A DNA stretch of 64,000 nt from Streptomyces cellulosae (lineage in GTDB: Bacteria > Actinomycetota > Actinomycetes > Streptomycetales > Streptomycetaceae), in the NCBI RefSeq assembly GCF_000721105.1, contig NZ_JOEV01000023.1, forward strand, positions 62,001-126,000, read 5' to 3'. How positions within the stretch are numbered: position 1 is the stretch's first letter; every line of letters starts with the position of its first letter. The notes under the pieces were generated by a model that was given only the letters and a program-made list of their open reading frames with translations, was not told where the DNA came from and ran no database searches. A program made the translations under genes and the position numbers. Positions 17,067-25,243 of the stretch are shown here, one piece after another.

Positions 17067-18413
17067 CTAGCTGAGCGGGACGTCCGCGACACCCTTGAGG
17101 TGGCTGAACGTCTCGAGGGAGTACCGGCCGTGGTATCGGCCCATGCCGCTTTCTCCGACGCCGCCGAAAGGCAGGCCGGTCATGAGCAGTTGCATCACCG
17201 GCTGGCCCCAGGCGACGCCGCCGGAGGACGTCTCGTTCACGAGGCGCGACTTGGTGGCCTCGGACTCGGTGAAGGCGTAGAGCGCGAGGGGCTTGTCGCG
17301 TTCGTTGATGAAGGCGATGGCGGCATCGAGGTCTTCGACTTCGACGACGGCGAGGATCGGACCGAAGATCTCCTCCTGCATGACCGGCGATGAGGGGTCG
17401 ACATCGGTGAGCACGGTCGGTGCGATGAACAGTTCGTCACGGTCGTGCTGGCCTCCCACCGTCGCCCGGCCGGAGTCCAGCAGGCGGGTGAGCCGGTCGA
17501 AGTGCCGCTCGTTGATGATCCGGCCGAAGTCAGCCGCGGTCTGCGGGCTGGTGCCGAACTGGGCGTCGACCGCCGCACGCAGGGCGGGAACCAGTGCGGC
17601 GGCGGTGGCAGGATCGGCCAGAACGTAGTCCGGGGCTATGCATTGCTGCCCCGCGTTACCGAACTTGGCGCCGACCAGCCGCTTCGCGGTCTCGTCCACG
17701 TCGGCGTCGGGCGCCACGAAGACCGGCGACTTGCCTCCGAGTTCGAGCGTGACGGGGGTGAGGTTCTTGGCGGCCGCGGCCATGACGATCCGGCCGACCG
17801 TGCCATTGCCCGTGTAGAAGATGTGGTCGAAGCGTTGTGCCAGGAGGGCCGTGGTCTCCTCGGCGCCCCCTTCGACGACGGTGAGCACGTCGGCGTCGAA
17901 GTACTGTCGCAGGAGGCGTGAAGCGACCGCCGATGTGTGCACCGAGATCTCGCTCGGTTTGGCCACCACGGTGTTTCCAGCGGCCAGTGCGCCGATGATG
18001 GGGTCGATGAGAAGGTGCAGCGGGAAATTCCAGGGAGCGATCACCAGGACGACCCCGAGCGGGTCGTACGTGGTGTAGGCCGTGGTCGTGGGACCGAAGT
18101 GGGCGGGAACCTCCACCGGGCGAGGCTGAAGCCAGCTCTCGAGATTCGCCAGCGTCTCGTCGATGTCGGCGACGGTGAAGTCGATCTCCTGCGTCTTCGC
18201 CTCGGCGGGGTTCTTCCTCAGGTCCGCCCAGAGCGCTTCGATCAGCTCCTGCTCGTTCTCGACCAGCAGGGCCCGCAGCCGCTGCAGCTGGTTGACGCGC
18301 CAGTCCAGTCCGCGGGTGACGCCGGTGTTGAACGTCGCACGAAGGCGGCCGACCACCTCCGCGGCCGTTTCGCTCTGACGCGTCCTCGACTCGGTCCCCT
18401 GTGTAGCGGTCAT
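17067..18413 (-). CDS. Aldehyde dehydrogenase family protein
   Basis: A 448-residue NAD(P)-dependent aldehyde dehydrogenase of the short class without N-terminal extension (class 3-like, as in coniferyl or fatty-aldehyde dehydrogenases). Landmarks: VLVIAPWNFPLHLLIDPIIG, AGNTVVAKPSE (nucleotide binding), FYTGNGTVGRIVM, LTPVTLELGGKSPVF (general-base Glu) and FGNAGQQCIAPDYVL (nucleophilic Cys), then EEIFGPILAVV and the C-terminal GGVGESGMGRYHG. The ATG at 18413 is preferred because GGAG lies 8 nt upstream; a GTG 30 bp earlier is possible. It is first in a likely two-gene unit with the alkene reductase. Confidence 0.92.
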   Translation of the reverse strand: MTATQGTESRTRQSETAAEVVGRLRATFNTGVTRGLDWRVNQLQRLRALLVENEQELIEALWADLRKNPAEAKTQEIDFTVADIDETLANLESWLQPRPVEVPAHFGPTTTAYTTYDPLGVVLVIAPWNFPLHLLIDPIIGALAAGNTVVAKPSEISVHTSAVASRLLRQYFDADVLTVVEGGAEETTALLAQRFDHIFYTGNGTVGRIVMAAAAKNLTPVTLELGGKSPVFVAPDADVDETAKRLVGAKFGNAGQQCIAPDYVLADPATAAALVPALRAAVDAQFGTSPQTAADFGRIINERHFDRLTRLLDSGRATVGGQHDRDELFIAPTVLTDVDPSSPVMQEEIFGPILAVVEVEDLDAAIAFINERDKPLALYAFTESEATKSRLVNETSSGGVAWGQPVMQLLMTGLPFGGVGESGMGRYHGRYSLETFSHLKGVADVPLS

Positions 18414-18586
18414 GGGGTGTACTCCGTTCTTGATGCAAGCCACGCCCCGGATGCCTTCCAGCCGGGCACAGTGGCCAGCGTGCTGGACGATCCGGTATTC
18501 ACCCAGGTCACGGCTTTGTGTACATCCGCTGTGCCTACCACTGGCTGGGGCAGGCTCGTGTGCGTCCGACCGGAGATACTCGAGGC

Positions 18587-19504
18587 ATGGACGAATACCC
18601 CGAACCGGTGCACGATCCCGCCGACGGCGCTCTGGACCCGCGTGCCGAGCTGAGTGAGTTCTTGCGCACCCGGCGGGCCCGGCTGAAGCCGGAGGACGTG
18701 GGCCTGCCGGACTTCGGGCGGCACCGGCGGGTGCCGGGGCTGCGCCGCGAGGAGCTGGCGCAGCTGGCAGGGGTGTCGGTGGGGTACTACACGCGGCTGG
18801 AGCAGGGCAACGGGCGGCACGTGTCGGCGGAGGTCCTCGACGCCATCGCCCGCGCGCTCAGACTGAGCGACGCCGAGCACGCCCACCTCACACACCTGGC
18901 GAAGCCGAAACAGAAGAAGAAGCCGGCGGGTCGCACCCAGCGGGTGCGGGGCTCCCTGCGGACGCTGCTGGACACCATGGAAGGCGGCCCGGCGATCCTC
19001 GTGGGGCGGCGGGGGGACATCCTCGCCTGGAACCGGATGGCCGCGGCGGTCTTCGGCGACTGGGCCGAGCTGCCCGCGCAGGAGCGGAACTGGGCGCGGC
19101 TGGTGTTCCTCAGGCCCGAGTACCGCGACTTGTTCGTGGACTGGGAGCACAAAGCGAACGACGTCGTCTCTCAGCTGCGCATGGACGCCGGCTCCCATCC
19201 CAACGACCCCCGGCTGTCCGCGCTGGTGGGCGAACTCTCCGTGAAGAGCGAGGAGTTCCGGCGGCTGTGGGCCGCCCACGACGTCAAGGACAAGTGCCAC
19301 GGCATCCAGCGCCTGCACCATCCGCTCGTCGGCGAACTCGATCTGCGCCTCGAGTCGTTCCACCTGGCCGACGACCACGAACAGACGCTGGCGACCTACC
19401 ACGCCGAACCCGGTTCCCCGTCGGCGGAGGCACTACGACTGCTGGCCAGCTGGGGCACCGACGCGACAAGGGCGGGAGCCGGGATGCCGCCGGCCGCTCG
19501 ATGA
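18587..19504 (+). CDS. XRE-family regulator with MmyB-like ligand domain
   Basis: A 305-residue transcription factor. Residues ~15-85 are a helix-turn-helix: LSEFLRTRRARLKPEDVGLP, RRVPGLRREELAQLAGVSVG, YYTRLEQGNGRHVSAEVLDA. The rest is the MmyB-like PAS-type domain (ILVGRRGDILAWNRMAAAVF, WARLVFLRPEYRDLFVDWE, LRMDAGSHPNDPRLSALVGE, HHPLVGELDLRLESF). In Streptomyces this class typically lies divergent from an oxidoreductase it controls, which is the arrangement here (173 bp to the aldehyde dehydrogenase start). Start ATG 18587 is used; a longer in-frame extension from 18518 lacks homology. Confidence 0.9.
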   Translation: MDEYPEPVHDPADGALDPRAELSEFLRTRRARLKPEDVGLPDFGRHRRVPGLRREELAQLAGVSVGYYTRLEQGNGRHVSAEVLDAIARALRLSDAEHAHLTHLAKPKQKKKPAGRTQRVRGSLRTLLDTMEGGPAILVGRRGDILAWNRMAAAVFGDWAELPAQERNWARLVFLRPEYRDLFVDWEHKANDVVSQLRMDAGSHPNDPRLSALVGELSVKSEEFRRLWAAHDVKDKCHGIQRLHHPLVGELDLRLESFHLADDHEQTLATYHAEPGSPSAEALRLLASWGTDATRAGAGMPPAAR

Positions 19505-19508
19505 ACAG

Positions 19509-19736
19509 TTGATCATCGGTAGTTGGCTGCGCGCCACGCCCAGCGTCCCGTCGCCCTTGCCGCCCCCGGAGCCGGCACGCGCCGTCTCGCCGGCCCCCGT
19601 CGAAGCGTCGGCATCCCGCGCACCCTCGGAACCGCCCACTACCGCCGCACCCGCAGTTCCTCCGCCGGTCGCGCCAGTCACACCGGCCTCGCGTGAACCA
19701 CGGAAAACCGAAGTACGTGCGCAGATCCCGGGCTGA
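19509..19736 (+). pseudogene. Pro/Ala-rich coding remnant
   Basis: A TTG-initiated 75-residue frame made almost entirely of Pro, Ala, Ser and Thr (VPSPLPPPEPARAVSPAPVE, TTAAPAVPPPVAPVTPAS), like a cell-wall-spanning linker of a larger protein. There is no signal or domain. It begins 5 bp after the XRE regulator, so it may also be a meaningless open frame. Confidence 0.25.
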
Positions 19737-19744
19737 CTGGCTGA

Positions 19745-20353
19745 CTATGGCTTTGGCCAGCTGCCCAACGCGAGGTTCGCGACTTGCAGCAGCTCAGGGC
19801 GGGAACTACCACTCGCGGCCTGGACGGCAATCCCGTTGGCGACTGTTCTCAGGTAGAGCGCGAGAAGATGAGGATCTGTGGAAGGCGGAAGGTCACCGGC
19901 GTCCACCGCCTGTTGAAACCGGCGCGTCAAGTGGGCTATCCCGTCCTCACGCCATGCGATGAGTGCGTCTCGGACTGGGCGGCTCTCATCCCCGGTGGCC
20001 AACGCACCATGCACGCCAAGACAGCCCGTGGGGAATCCCGCCATGGTTGCCGCCTCGACCGTCCCGTGGAGCACGGCAGTAGCCACTGCTGCACTTGTGG
20101 GCTCGGCCAGAGCTCGGGCGAAGTAGGCGGTCAAGCCCTCGGTGTAGCGCTCCAGCGCCTTGTAGAAGAGGTTTTCTTTGCTGCCGAACGCCCTGTACAG
20201 GCTGGGGCGGCTGATACCCATCGCTTCGGTGAGCTCGTCAAGGCTGGCGCCCTCGAAACCCTTTGACCAGAACACCAGGACTGCACGATCGAGTGCCTCG
20301 TCGATGTCGAACGCGCGAGGCCTGCCAGGAGGGACCGGTGTCGTCGAACTCAT
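19745..20353 (-). CDS. TetR-family repressor
   Basis: A 202-residue TetR/AcrR protein. The N-terminal DNA-binding domain reads FDIDEALDRAVLVFWSKGFE, GASLDELTEAMGISRPSLYR, AFGSKENLFYKALERY. The C-terminal domain (TGCLGVHGALATGDESRPVR, RRFQQAVDAGDLPP, LYLRTVANGIAVQA) matches the TetR branch that often controls adjacent short-chain dehydrogenases or quinone reductases. It is divergent from such an SDR, with two palindromic sites in the 88-bp gap, so it very likely represses both genes and is released by the SDR's substrate or a related electrophile (inference). Confidence 0.9.
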   Translation of the reverse strand: MSSTTPVPPGRPRAFDIDEALDRAVLVFWSKGFEGASLDELTEAMGISRPSLYRAFGSKENLFYKALERYTEGLTAYFARALAEPTSAAVATAVLHGTVEAATMAGFPTGCLGVHGALATGDESRPVRDALIAWREDGIAHLTRRFQQAVDAGDLPPSTDPHLLALYLRTVANGIAVQAASGSSRPELLQVANLALGSWPKP

Positions 20354-20373
20354 TTCTTCATCCTACCCCTTCG

Positions 20374-20420
20374 GTACCGATCGGTACGGATGTGCTAGAG
20401 TATTTCGTACCAATCGGTAC
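20374..20420. promoter_or_regulatory. Double TetR operator
   Basis: GTACCGATCGGTAC (20374-20387), a perfect 14-bp palindrome, and GTACCAATCGGTAC (20407-20420), one mismatch away, spaced 33 bp centre to centre (about three helical turns). Both lie between the divergent TetR and SDR starts. Confidence 0.85.
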
Positions 20421-20441
20421 GCTATACATAGAGGTGGCATC

Positions 20442-21161
20442 GTGTCACAGACCGTACTCATCACTGGCGGAACCTCAGGCATCGGCTTTAGCCTCGCGCA
20501 GTCCTTCGTCGAGCTCGGGGCGTCTGTCGTCGTTTGCGGACGTTCGCAGGCTGCGCTCGACCGATTCGCGCAGGCACACCCGCAGGCGCTGGCCGTGCGG
20601 GCTGATGTGACGGACGCAGCTGATCGGGCAGCGTTGCTGCAAGCAGTCGCTGATCGCTTTGGGCGTCTGGACGTGTTGGTCAACAACGCCGGCACGTTCG
20701 AGGAGCGAGACTATGCCGCGGGCAAGAACCCCAATGCGACTCTCGATGACGAGGTGGCGTTGAACCTCACCGCCCCCATCCACTTGACGGGTGAAGTGCT
20801 CGAGCGGTGGCCATCGCCCGACGCGATCGTATTCATCACGTCGGGGTTCGCTTTGGTCTCGCCCACTCGCGCGCCTACTCACGGCGCGGTGAAGGCCGGC
20901 TTGCACGGCTTTGCGGATGGCTTGCGCCGTCAACTCGCCCCGCAGGGTACCCATGTCCTCGAGGTCCTCCCACCGTCTACGGACACGCCCATGAACGCCG
21001 AAGCCACGGGGAAGAAACTGACTCCCGAGCAGGTGGCGGCGGTCACGATGAAGGCTCTTCGGCGGGGGCGGAACATGGCATTCCCCGGTCAGACGAAAGT
21101 CATGCCCGCCATGCTGCGCATCGCACCGGGCACACTGCGACGCGTCGTCGCCGAGCTCTGA
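20442..21161 (+). CDS. Short-chain dehydrogenase/reductase (DltE-like)
   Basis: A 239-residue SDR from GTG 20442 (GAGGTGG upstream). TVLITGGTSGIGFSLAQ is the dinucleotide-binding TGxxxGIG, VVVCGRSQAALDRF the adenine/ribose strand, DVLVNNAGTF the NNAG motif, and AIVFITSGFALV carries the catalytic Ser (Ser134). The expected Tyr of YxxxK is His147 in APTHGAVKAGLHGF, with Lys151 kept, so the canonical tetrad is altered. The C-terminal LEVLPPSTDTPMN is typical of the family. It is presumably controlled by the divergent TetR. Confidence 0.88.
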   Translation: MSQTVLITGGTSGIGFSLAQSFVELGASVVVCGRSQAALDRFAQAHPQALAVRADVTDAADRAALLQAVADRFGRLDVLVNNAGTFEERDYAAGKNPNATLDDEVALNLTAPIHLTGEVLERWPSPDAIVFITSGFALVSPTRAPTHGAVKAGLHGFADGLRRQLAPQGTHVLEVLPPSTDTPMNAEATGKKLTPEQVAAVTMKALRRGRNMAFPGQTKVMPAMLRIAPGTLRRVVAEL

Positions 21162-21276
21162 ACCCCCAGAGAAATCCTTCCCCCAGCAACACCTCACCGA
21201 AGCGGACCAGGTCGAATTCCTGCACCGCCACCTTCTGAACAACTGACCGGCCCGTTCCGGATTGAAAGGATTCTCC

Positions 21277-21726
21277 ATGTCCACATTCCCCCTCCACCTG
21301 GTTCCTTCCCGCAGAGCGCTGACGACCGGGCGCTTCATCGTCGCGGCCACCCACTTGTTCACCCCGCGGCTGGCCGCGCGGGTTTTCCAGCTCGCGGCTA
21401 GCGGTACCCCCGCGATCCCTTATTCGCGGATGTTCGCGATCCGCAACGCTGCTCTCGGGCTTGGACTGCAACGGATGGACAGTTTCACCCGGCCCCAGCA
21501 GCAGCAGTTTCTTGCGGTGAACATCGTCATGGACTCGGTCGATGCCGCCGCTTTCCTGGCTGCGGGCCTGCGGCGCGACGTAAGCCGTACCTCGACCATG
21601 CTGTCCGCCGCCGTGGCTCTTTCTGCGGTGGTAGCCGGTACCACGGCCCTCATCGAGCACAAGCAAGCGGCCGCCCAAGAAACGGAGCCAATAGCGACGG
21701 CTCCATCGAACAGCGACTGGAAGTGA
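21277..21726 (+). CDS. Small membrane-associated protein of unknown function
   Basis: A 149-residue protein with AAGGA 8 nt before the ATG. It begins with a basic stretch (SRRALTTGRFIVAATHLFTP), has RMFAIRNAALGLGLQRM in the middle and ends with two hydrophobic segments (FLAVNIVMDSVDAAAFLAAG and TMLSAAVALSAVVAGTTALI). The pattern recalls DUF4267-like membrane proteins that accompany TetR/SDR modules in actinomycetes. It follows the SDR by 115 bp in the same direction and is probably co-transcribed. Confidence 0.65.
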   Translation: MSTFPLHLVPSRRALTTGRFIVAATHLFTPRLAARVFQLAASGTPAIPYSRMFAIRNAALGLGLQRMDSFTRPQQQQFLAVNIVMDSVDAAAFLAAGLRRDVSRTSTMLSAAVALSAVVAGTTALIEHKQAAAQETEPIATAPSNSDWK

Positions 21727-21733
21727 CCGCACA

Positions 21734-21752
21734 GCCTCCATTGGCTGGAGGC
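21734..21752 (+). terminator. Hairpin after the SDR/membrane-protein unit
   Basis: GCCTCCA, loop TTGGC, TGGAGGC, starting 8 bp after the stop at 21726. There is no T-run, as is common in Streptomyces. Confidence 0.55.
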
Positions 21753-21906
21753 CGCCGAGGACGGGTTGGCGGTCTCTGTCGAGTTCAGCGGTCCCGCCGT
21801 CGGTCGGCTCGGGTATGACGTCGCACCCGAATCGCTGGCCGGCGTGAGGAGTAGGGCTCATCTGACCGGTGCCGGTGCCGGTGCCGGTGCCGGTGGCGCG
21901 TGCCCG
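21753..21906. repeat. Short stretch with a GGTGCC microsatellite
   Basis: GGTGCC is repeated four times at 21868-21891. It lies directly before the IS5-type fragment. No gene is seen in this stretch. Confidence 0.5.
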
Positions 21907-22021
21907 GCAAGGTCCGCACCGACCCGAAGTGGGCGACCACGCTGCTGACGGCCCTGCTGGTCCTGACGAACCGCGAAGTCGCCCGTTGGCCGACGATCTT
22001 CACGAGCGTCATGCCCTCGTG
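21907..22021 (+). pseudogene. IS5-type transposase C-terminal fragment, copy 1
   Basis: GKVRTDPKWATTLLTALLVL followed by TNREVARWPTIFTSVMPS-stop. The last ~115 bp closely match the sequence at 28187-28300, which preserves more of the protein (FARLKNWRVLGKVRTDPAWA). Both are ends of the same DDE transposase family. Confidence 0.6.
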
Positions 22022-22158
22022 ACCAGTCCGGGCCGCCCGAGCCCACGCACATCAGCCCACTTGACCTGCGAGTTTCGCGACGCACACCGCTCCATGAGGG
22101 AAACCGGGCGGCCGCATGCGGCTGAATCCGCGCTGAGGGCCGCCGACAGACGGTTTGC

Positions 22159-22829
22159 CGTCAGGCCGCAGGCGGTTGCTTGGAGGGCGTGGCCTGGTCG
22201 GCGGGCTGGTCCAGCTGCTGCTGGCGGCGGCGCTGTTCGTTGCGGTGGTCTTCGACGCGCTGGGGGAACAGCTTCAGCACCTCGACTTCCCTGTCGTCGC
22301 CGAACTCGCTGTAGGGGCCGATGCCGAGGTGACGGCGTTGGCCTCCTGCTCGATGGCGTCGGCAGTCTGCTGGAGGAAGTAGCTGCGCTCGCGGAACTTG
22401 TAGTAGCCGGTGAACATCGCGGCAACCGTGATGGCGAAGCTGATGACGGTCAGGGTGACGCTCTGCCAGGTTGGCTTCCTGCCGGTGTCCAGGGCCGCGA
22501 TCGTGGTCGTGGACGCGGAGCCGATCATGATGAGGGACTGCAGGCTGTTGTGGATCCGCCGGTACTTACGGCTGTCGGCCTGGTACGTCTCGATCGCGGT
22601 GGCGACTTCCTCACGGTAGAGGTCACGCCGGTCGTCCAGGGTTGGGCGCCGGTCGACCTTCTGCTGCCACAGCGACTCCTGTGCGGAAGTGAGTTGTGCC
22701 TCGAGGCGCTGGACGGTGGGCAGGCCCCGCCCGGCGAAGTGCACGCCGACCAGCGCCAGCAGGGACATCAGGAGCAGGCTGCCGCTGGTCAGATCGCTCA
22801 GGACGAACCGCGCCGGGTCGCCCGTGGTC
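22159..22829 (-). pseudogene. SLATT-type (DUF4231) membrane protein, one frameshift
   Basis: The first frame (to about 22330) reads LTTGDPARFVLSDLTSG, SLLLMSLLALVGVHFAGRG, YREEVATAIETYQADSRKYR, LQSLIMIGSASTTTIAAL and SVTLTVISFAITVAAMFTGY, then FRERSYFLQQTADAIEQEAN. The natural end GIGPYSEFGDDREVEVLKLF and PQRVEDHRNEQRRRQQQLDQ lies in the next frame, up to the stop at 22159. Two transmembrane segments followed by a helical tail define the SLATT superfamily (DUF4231), membrane proteins repeatedly found with prokaryotic conflict systems. The first codon after the upstream gene's stop is CTG where an ATG or GTG is expected, so the start may also be damaged; ATG 22768 is an alternative. Confidence 0.65.
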
Positions 22830-23064
22830 AGCGCGGCTTGCCCGTGCCGATGATGGCTGTGAGTAAGGAGAGCCAGATGACGACCGCTCCTGCGCGCCAG
22901 ATGCGGTCCAGCCGCCGGCGCCGGGCGAGCTTCTCCTGTGCGTCGATGACGAGGTTGGTGGTCACCACGTAGATCCGTTCGTCGGCGTCCCGTTGGCGGG
23001 CGGGGGCCAGTTCGTTCGCGTCCTGGATGCGGCGGGGCGCGTCGTCGTCGAAGTCGCGGGCCAC
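22828..23064 (-). CDS. Small single-pass membrane protein upstream of the SLATT gene
   Basis: A 78-residue protein: RRIQDANELAPARQRDADER, IYVVTTNLVIDAQEKLARRR (charged helix), then RAGAVVIWLSLLTAIIGTG as one transmembrane segment at the C-terminus. Its stop overlaps the beginning of the SLATT frame, so the two would be translationally coupled. Start is GTG 23064; a frame ending DGYRISLTETFAR-stop just upstream (23125-23070) is the tail of a third, lost gene of the same unit. Confidence 0.5.
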   Translation of the reverse strand: MARDFDDDAPRRIQDANELAPARQRDADERIYVVTTNLVIDAQEKLARRRRLDRIWRAGAVVIWLSLLTAIIGTGKPR

Positions 23065-23230
23065 GGGATCAGCGGGCGAACGTTTCGGTCAGGCTGATGC
23101 GGTAGCCGTCCTCTCGGGTGCGACCTCTCAAACGCCAGCGCCCAACTGGCCCACTCGATGAGCGATCCATGCGCGAAGGAATGAGCGATCCAGTGCGCGA
23201 TTGATGTAGGTGTCTAGTAGGGGTGAGCTT

Positions 23231-23352
23231 GTGCCCACTGAGAACGAGCTGCTCAGCAACGTGGACGCGTTGCTGGAACAGGTCGCCAAAGACGACCTGC
23301 CGCCGCCTGCCGAGCGAAGGCGTTTACGCGAGGCTGCCGGGCTGAGCCGGGT
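23231..23352 (+). pseudogene. N-terminal fragment of a helix-turn-helix protein
   Basis: VPTENELLSNVDALLEQVAK and DDLPPPAERRRLREAAGLSR resemble the start of Streptomyces XRE proteins in which the next residues would complete the HTH (…QxxVAxALGVxRExV). A GTG start is present. Homology stops abruptly at about 23352, where the antisense SDR fragment begins. Confidence 0.55.
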
Positions 23353-23570
23353 GGCGGCGTCCTTGAGCGCCTGGGTGAGCGCGTCACGGTCGAGTACGTC
23401 GCGGGGAACGCGGCGGCGGTGATGCCGTCGGCGGTCAGCGTGCCGACGAGACCGTCGAGCTTCTCCCAGTTGCGGGAGATCAGGGCGACGTCGAAATCCT
23501 GGGAGCCGAAGGTGCGGGCGATGGCCAGGCCCAGCTGGGGGCCGGATCCGACGATGGTGATGCTGGTCAC
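23335..23570 (-). pseudogene. N-terminal fragment of a short-chain dehydrogenase
   Basis: GTG 23570 opens VTSITIVGSGPQLGLAIART, FGSQDFDVALISRNWEKLDG, LVGTLTADGITAAAFPA, a Rossmann NAD(P)-binding start. After a one-base shift the next frame gives DVLDRDALTQALKDAATR, and then homology ends at the junction with the HTH fragment. Only about one third of a normal SDR remains. Confidence 0.65.
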
Positions 23571-23716
23571 GGCAGAATCCTCGGGAAGGCACGGCACGGG
23601 AAGGCTGGCTCCAAGATCTGCATGGATCTATCCGATTCTTGATTTGGATAGGCCTTTCCGGTTACCGCGGAGCGGGACAGGGTGATCCGATTGCCGGGTG
23701 GGCGGCAAGCCGGCGT

Positions 23717-25135
23717 TCATGGTGCGACTGCCGCCGAGGGGTGCCCCAAGGGCTGGGTAAGGTTCTCGGGTCGCAGGATCGTGTCCAGCTGGTCGGTGGT
23801 GAGCAGGCCGGCCTCGGCGGCGATGTCCTTGACGGTGCGGCCGGTGGCCAGGGCCTGGCGGGCGAGAGTGGTGGAGGCGGCGTAGCCGATGTGCGGCGCG
23901 AGCGCGGTGACCAGTCCGATGGAGCGGTGGACGCTGTCGCGGAGGTGTTCGCGGTTGGCGGTGATGCCGGGGACGCAGCCGGTGGCGAGGGTGTCGCAGG
24001 CGGCGCGCAGGTGAGTCAGGGAGCGCAGCAGGCTGTAGGCGATAACGGGTTCGAAGGCGTTGAGCTGGAGCTGTCCGGCTTCGGCGGCCATGGTGACGGT
24101 GAGGTCGTTGCCGATGACCTCGAAGGCGACCTGATTGACGACTTCAGGGATGACCGGGTTGACCTTGCCGGGCATGATCGACGAACCGGCCTGCACTGGC
24201 GGCAGGTTGATCTCGCCGAGTCCGCCGGTGGGGCCGGACGAGGTCAGGCGCAGGTCGTTGCAGGTCTTGGAGAGTTTCACGGCAACGCGCTTGAGGACGC
24301 CGGAGAGCTGGACGAAGGCGCCGCAGTCCTGGGTGGCCTCGATGAAGTCGCCTGCCGGCCGGACGGGTTCGCCGCTGATCTCGGCGAGGTGGGCGCAGGC
24401 GAGTTCGGCGTAGCGGGGGTGGCCGTTGATGCCGGTGCCGATGGCTGTGCCGCCGAGGTTGGACTCCAGCAGCAGGGCTGCGGCCTCGGTGAGGCGCTGG
24501 CGGTCCTCCTCGATCATGACGGCGTACGTGGTGAACTCCTGACCCAGCGTCATGGGCACGGCGTCCTGGAGCTGGGTGCGGCCCATCTTCAGGACATCAC
24601 TGAACTCGGCCGCCTTCTCGGTGAAGGTCGTGGCCAGTGCCCCCAGTGAGTCGCCGAGTCGGCGCAGCGAGGTGACCAGCGCCAGGCGTACGGCGGTGGG
24701 GTAGACGTCGTTGGTGCTCTGGCCGAGGTTGACGTGGTCGAGGGGGTGGATCACCTCGTAGCGGCCGCGGGGGTAGCCCAGGATCTCCAGGGCCCGGTTG
24801 GCGATGACCTCGTTGGCGTTCATGTTCGTGGAGGTGCCGGCGCCGCCCTGGACGGGATCCACGACGAATTGTCCCTGCAGCCGGCCGGCGCGGATCTCCT
24901 CGCAGGAACCGATAACCGCCTCGGCGATGTCCGTCGGCAGTAGGCCGAGCTCGCGGTTGGCCCGCGCGGCCGCCTGCTTGACCGCCGCCAGGGCCGCGAT
25001 CAGGTCGGGGAACTGGGCGATGGTCGACCCGGTGATCGCGAAATTCTCCACCGCCCGCACCGTGTGCACGCCGTAATAGGCGTCCGCCGGGACCTCCTTG
25101 TCTCCGACCAGATCGTGCTCGATGCGTACGGCCAT
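23717..25135 (-). CDS. aspA: Aspartate ammonia-lyase
   Basis: A 472-residue full-length member of the fumarase/aspartase superfamily, expected to convert L-aspartate reversibly to fumarate and ammonia as a cytoplasmic tetramer. AVRIEHDLVGDKEVPADAYY, GVHTVRAVENFAITG, GGAGTSTNMNANEVIANRAL and HPLDHVNLGQSTNDVYPTAV are typical. The catalytic loop signature is GSSIMPGKVNPVIPEVVNQV. GAGGAG lies 6 nt before the ATG. It is divergent from a dicarboxylate/amino-acid symporter (108 bp apart) that is followed by an Asp/Glu racemase and a GntR regulator: an uptake-and-use module for aspartate. Fumarase is the main alternative, but the neighbours and sequence favour aspartase. Confidence 0.92.
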   Translation of the reverse strand: MAVRIEHDLVGDKEVPADAYYGVHTVRAVENFAITGSTIAQFPDLIAALAAVKQAAARANRELGLLPTDIAEAVIGSCEEIRAGRLQGQFVVDPVQGGAGTSTNMNANEVIANRALEILGYPRGRYEVIHPLDHVNLGQSTNDVYPTAVRLALVTSLRRLGDSLGALATTFTEKAAEFSDVLKMGRTQLQDAVPMTLGQEFTTYAVMIEEDRQRLTEAAALLLESNLGGTAIGTGINGHPRYAELACAHLAEISGEPVRPAGDFIEATQDCGAFVQLSGVLKRVAVKLSKTCNDLRLTSSGPTGGLGEINLPPVQAGSSIMPGKVNPVIPEVVNQVAFEVIGNDLTVTMAAEAGQLQLNAFEPVIAYSLLRSLTHLRAACDTLATGCVPGITANREHLRDSVHRSIGLVTALAPHIGYAASTTLARQALATGRTVKDIAAEAGLLTTDQLDTILRPENLTQPLGHPSAAVAP

Positions 25136-25211
25136 CTGCTGCTCCTCGCTCTGCTGCGGGCCCCTTGACAGGTCACCGCCTCCGGCCTCAGTGTTGCCCA
25201 CCAACATGCAG

Positions 25212-25232
25212 AACGCAATATACTGCGTACGA
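25212..25232. promoter_or_regulatory. Probable GntR operator in the aspA/symporter gap
   Basis: AACGCAATATACTGCGTACG contains, in reverse orientation, CGTACGCAGTAT. This matches TGTACGCAATAT, which overlaps the GntR gene start at 27328. The site lies just upstream of the symporter ribosome-binding site and within the divergent promoter region. Confidence 0.6.
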
Positions 25233-25243
25233 CAGGAGCTCCC

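Noticed and set aside
19433..19681. Gly/Ala-rich minus-strand frame
   Set aside because: Reverse complement of the Pro/Ala-rich frame; composition alone explains it.
21868..21891. GGTGCC x4 microsatellite as a functional repeat
   Set aside because: Short simple repeat in high-GC DNA next to a transposase remnant; no gene or structure depends on it.
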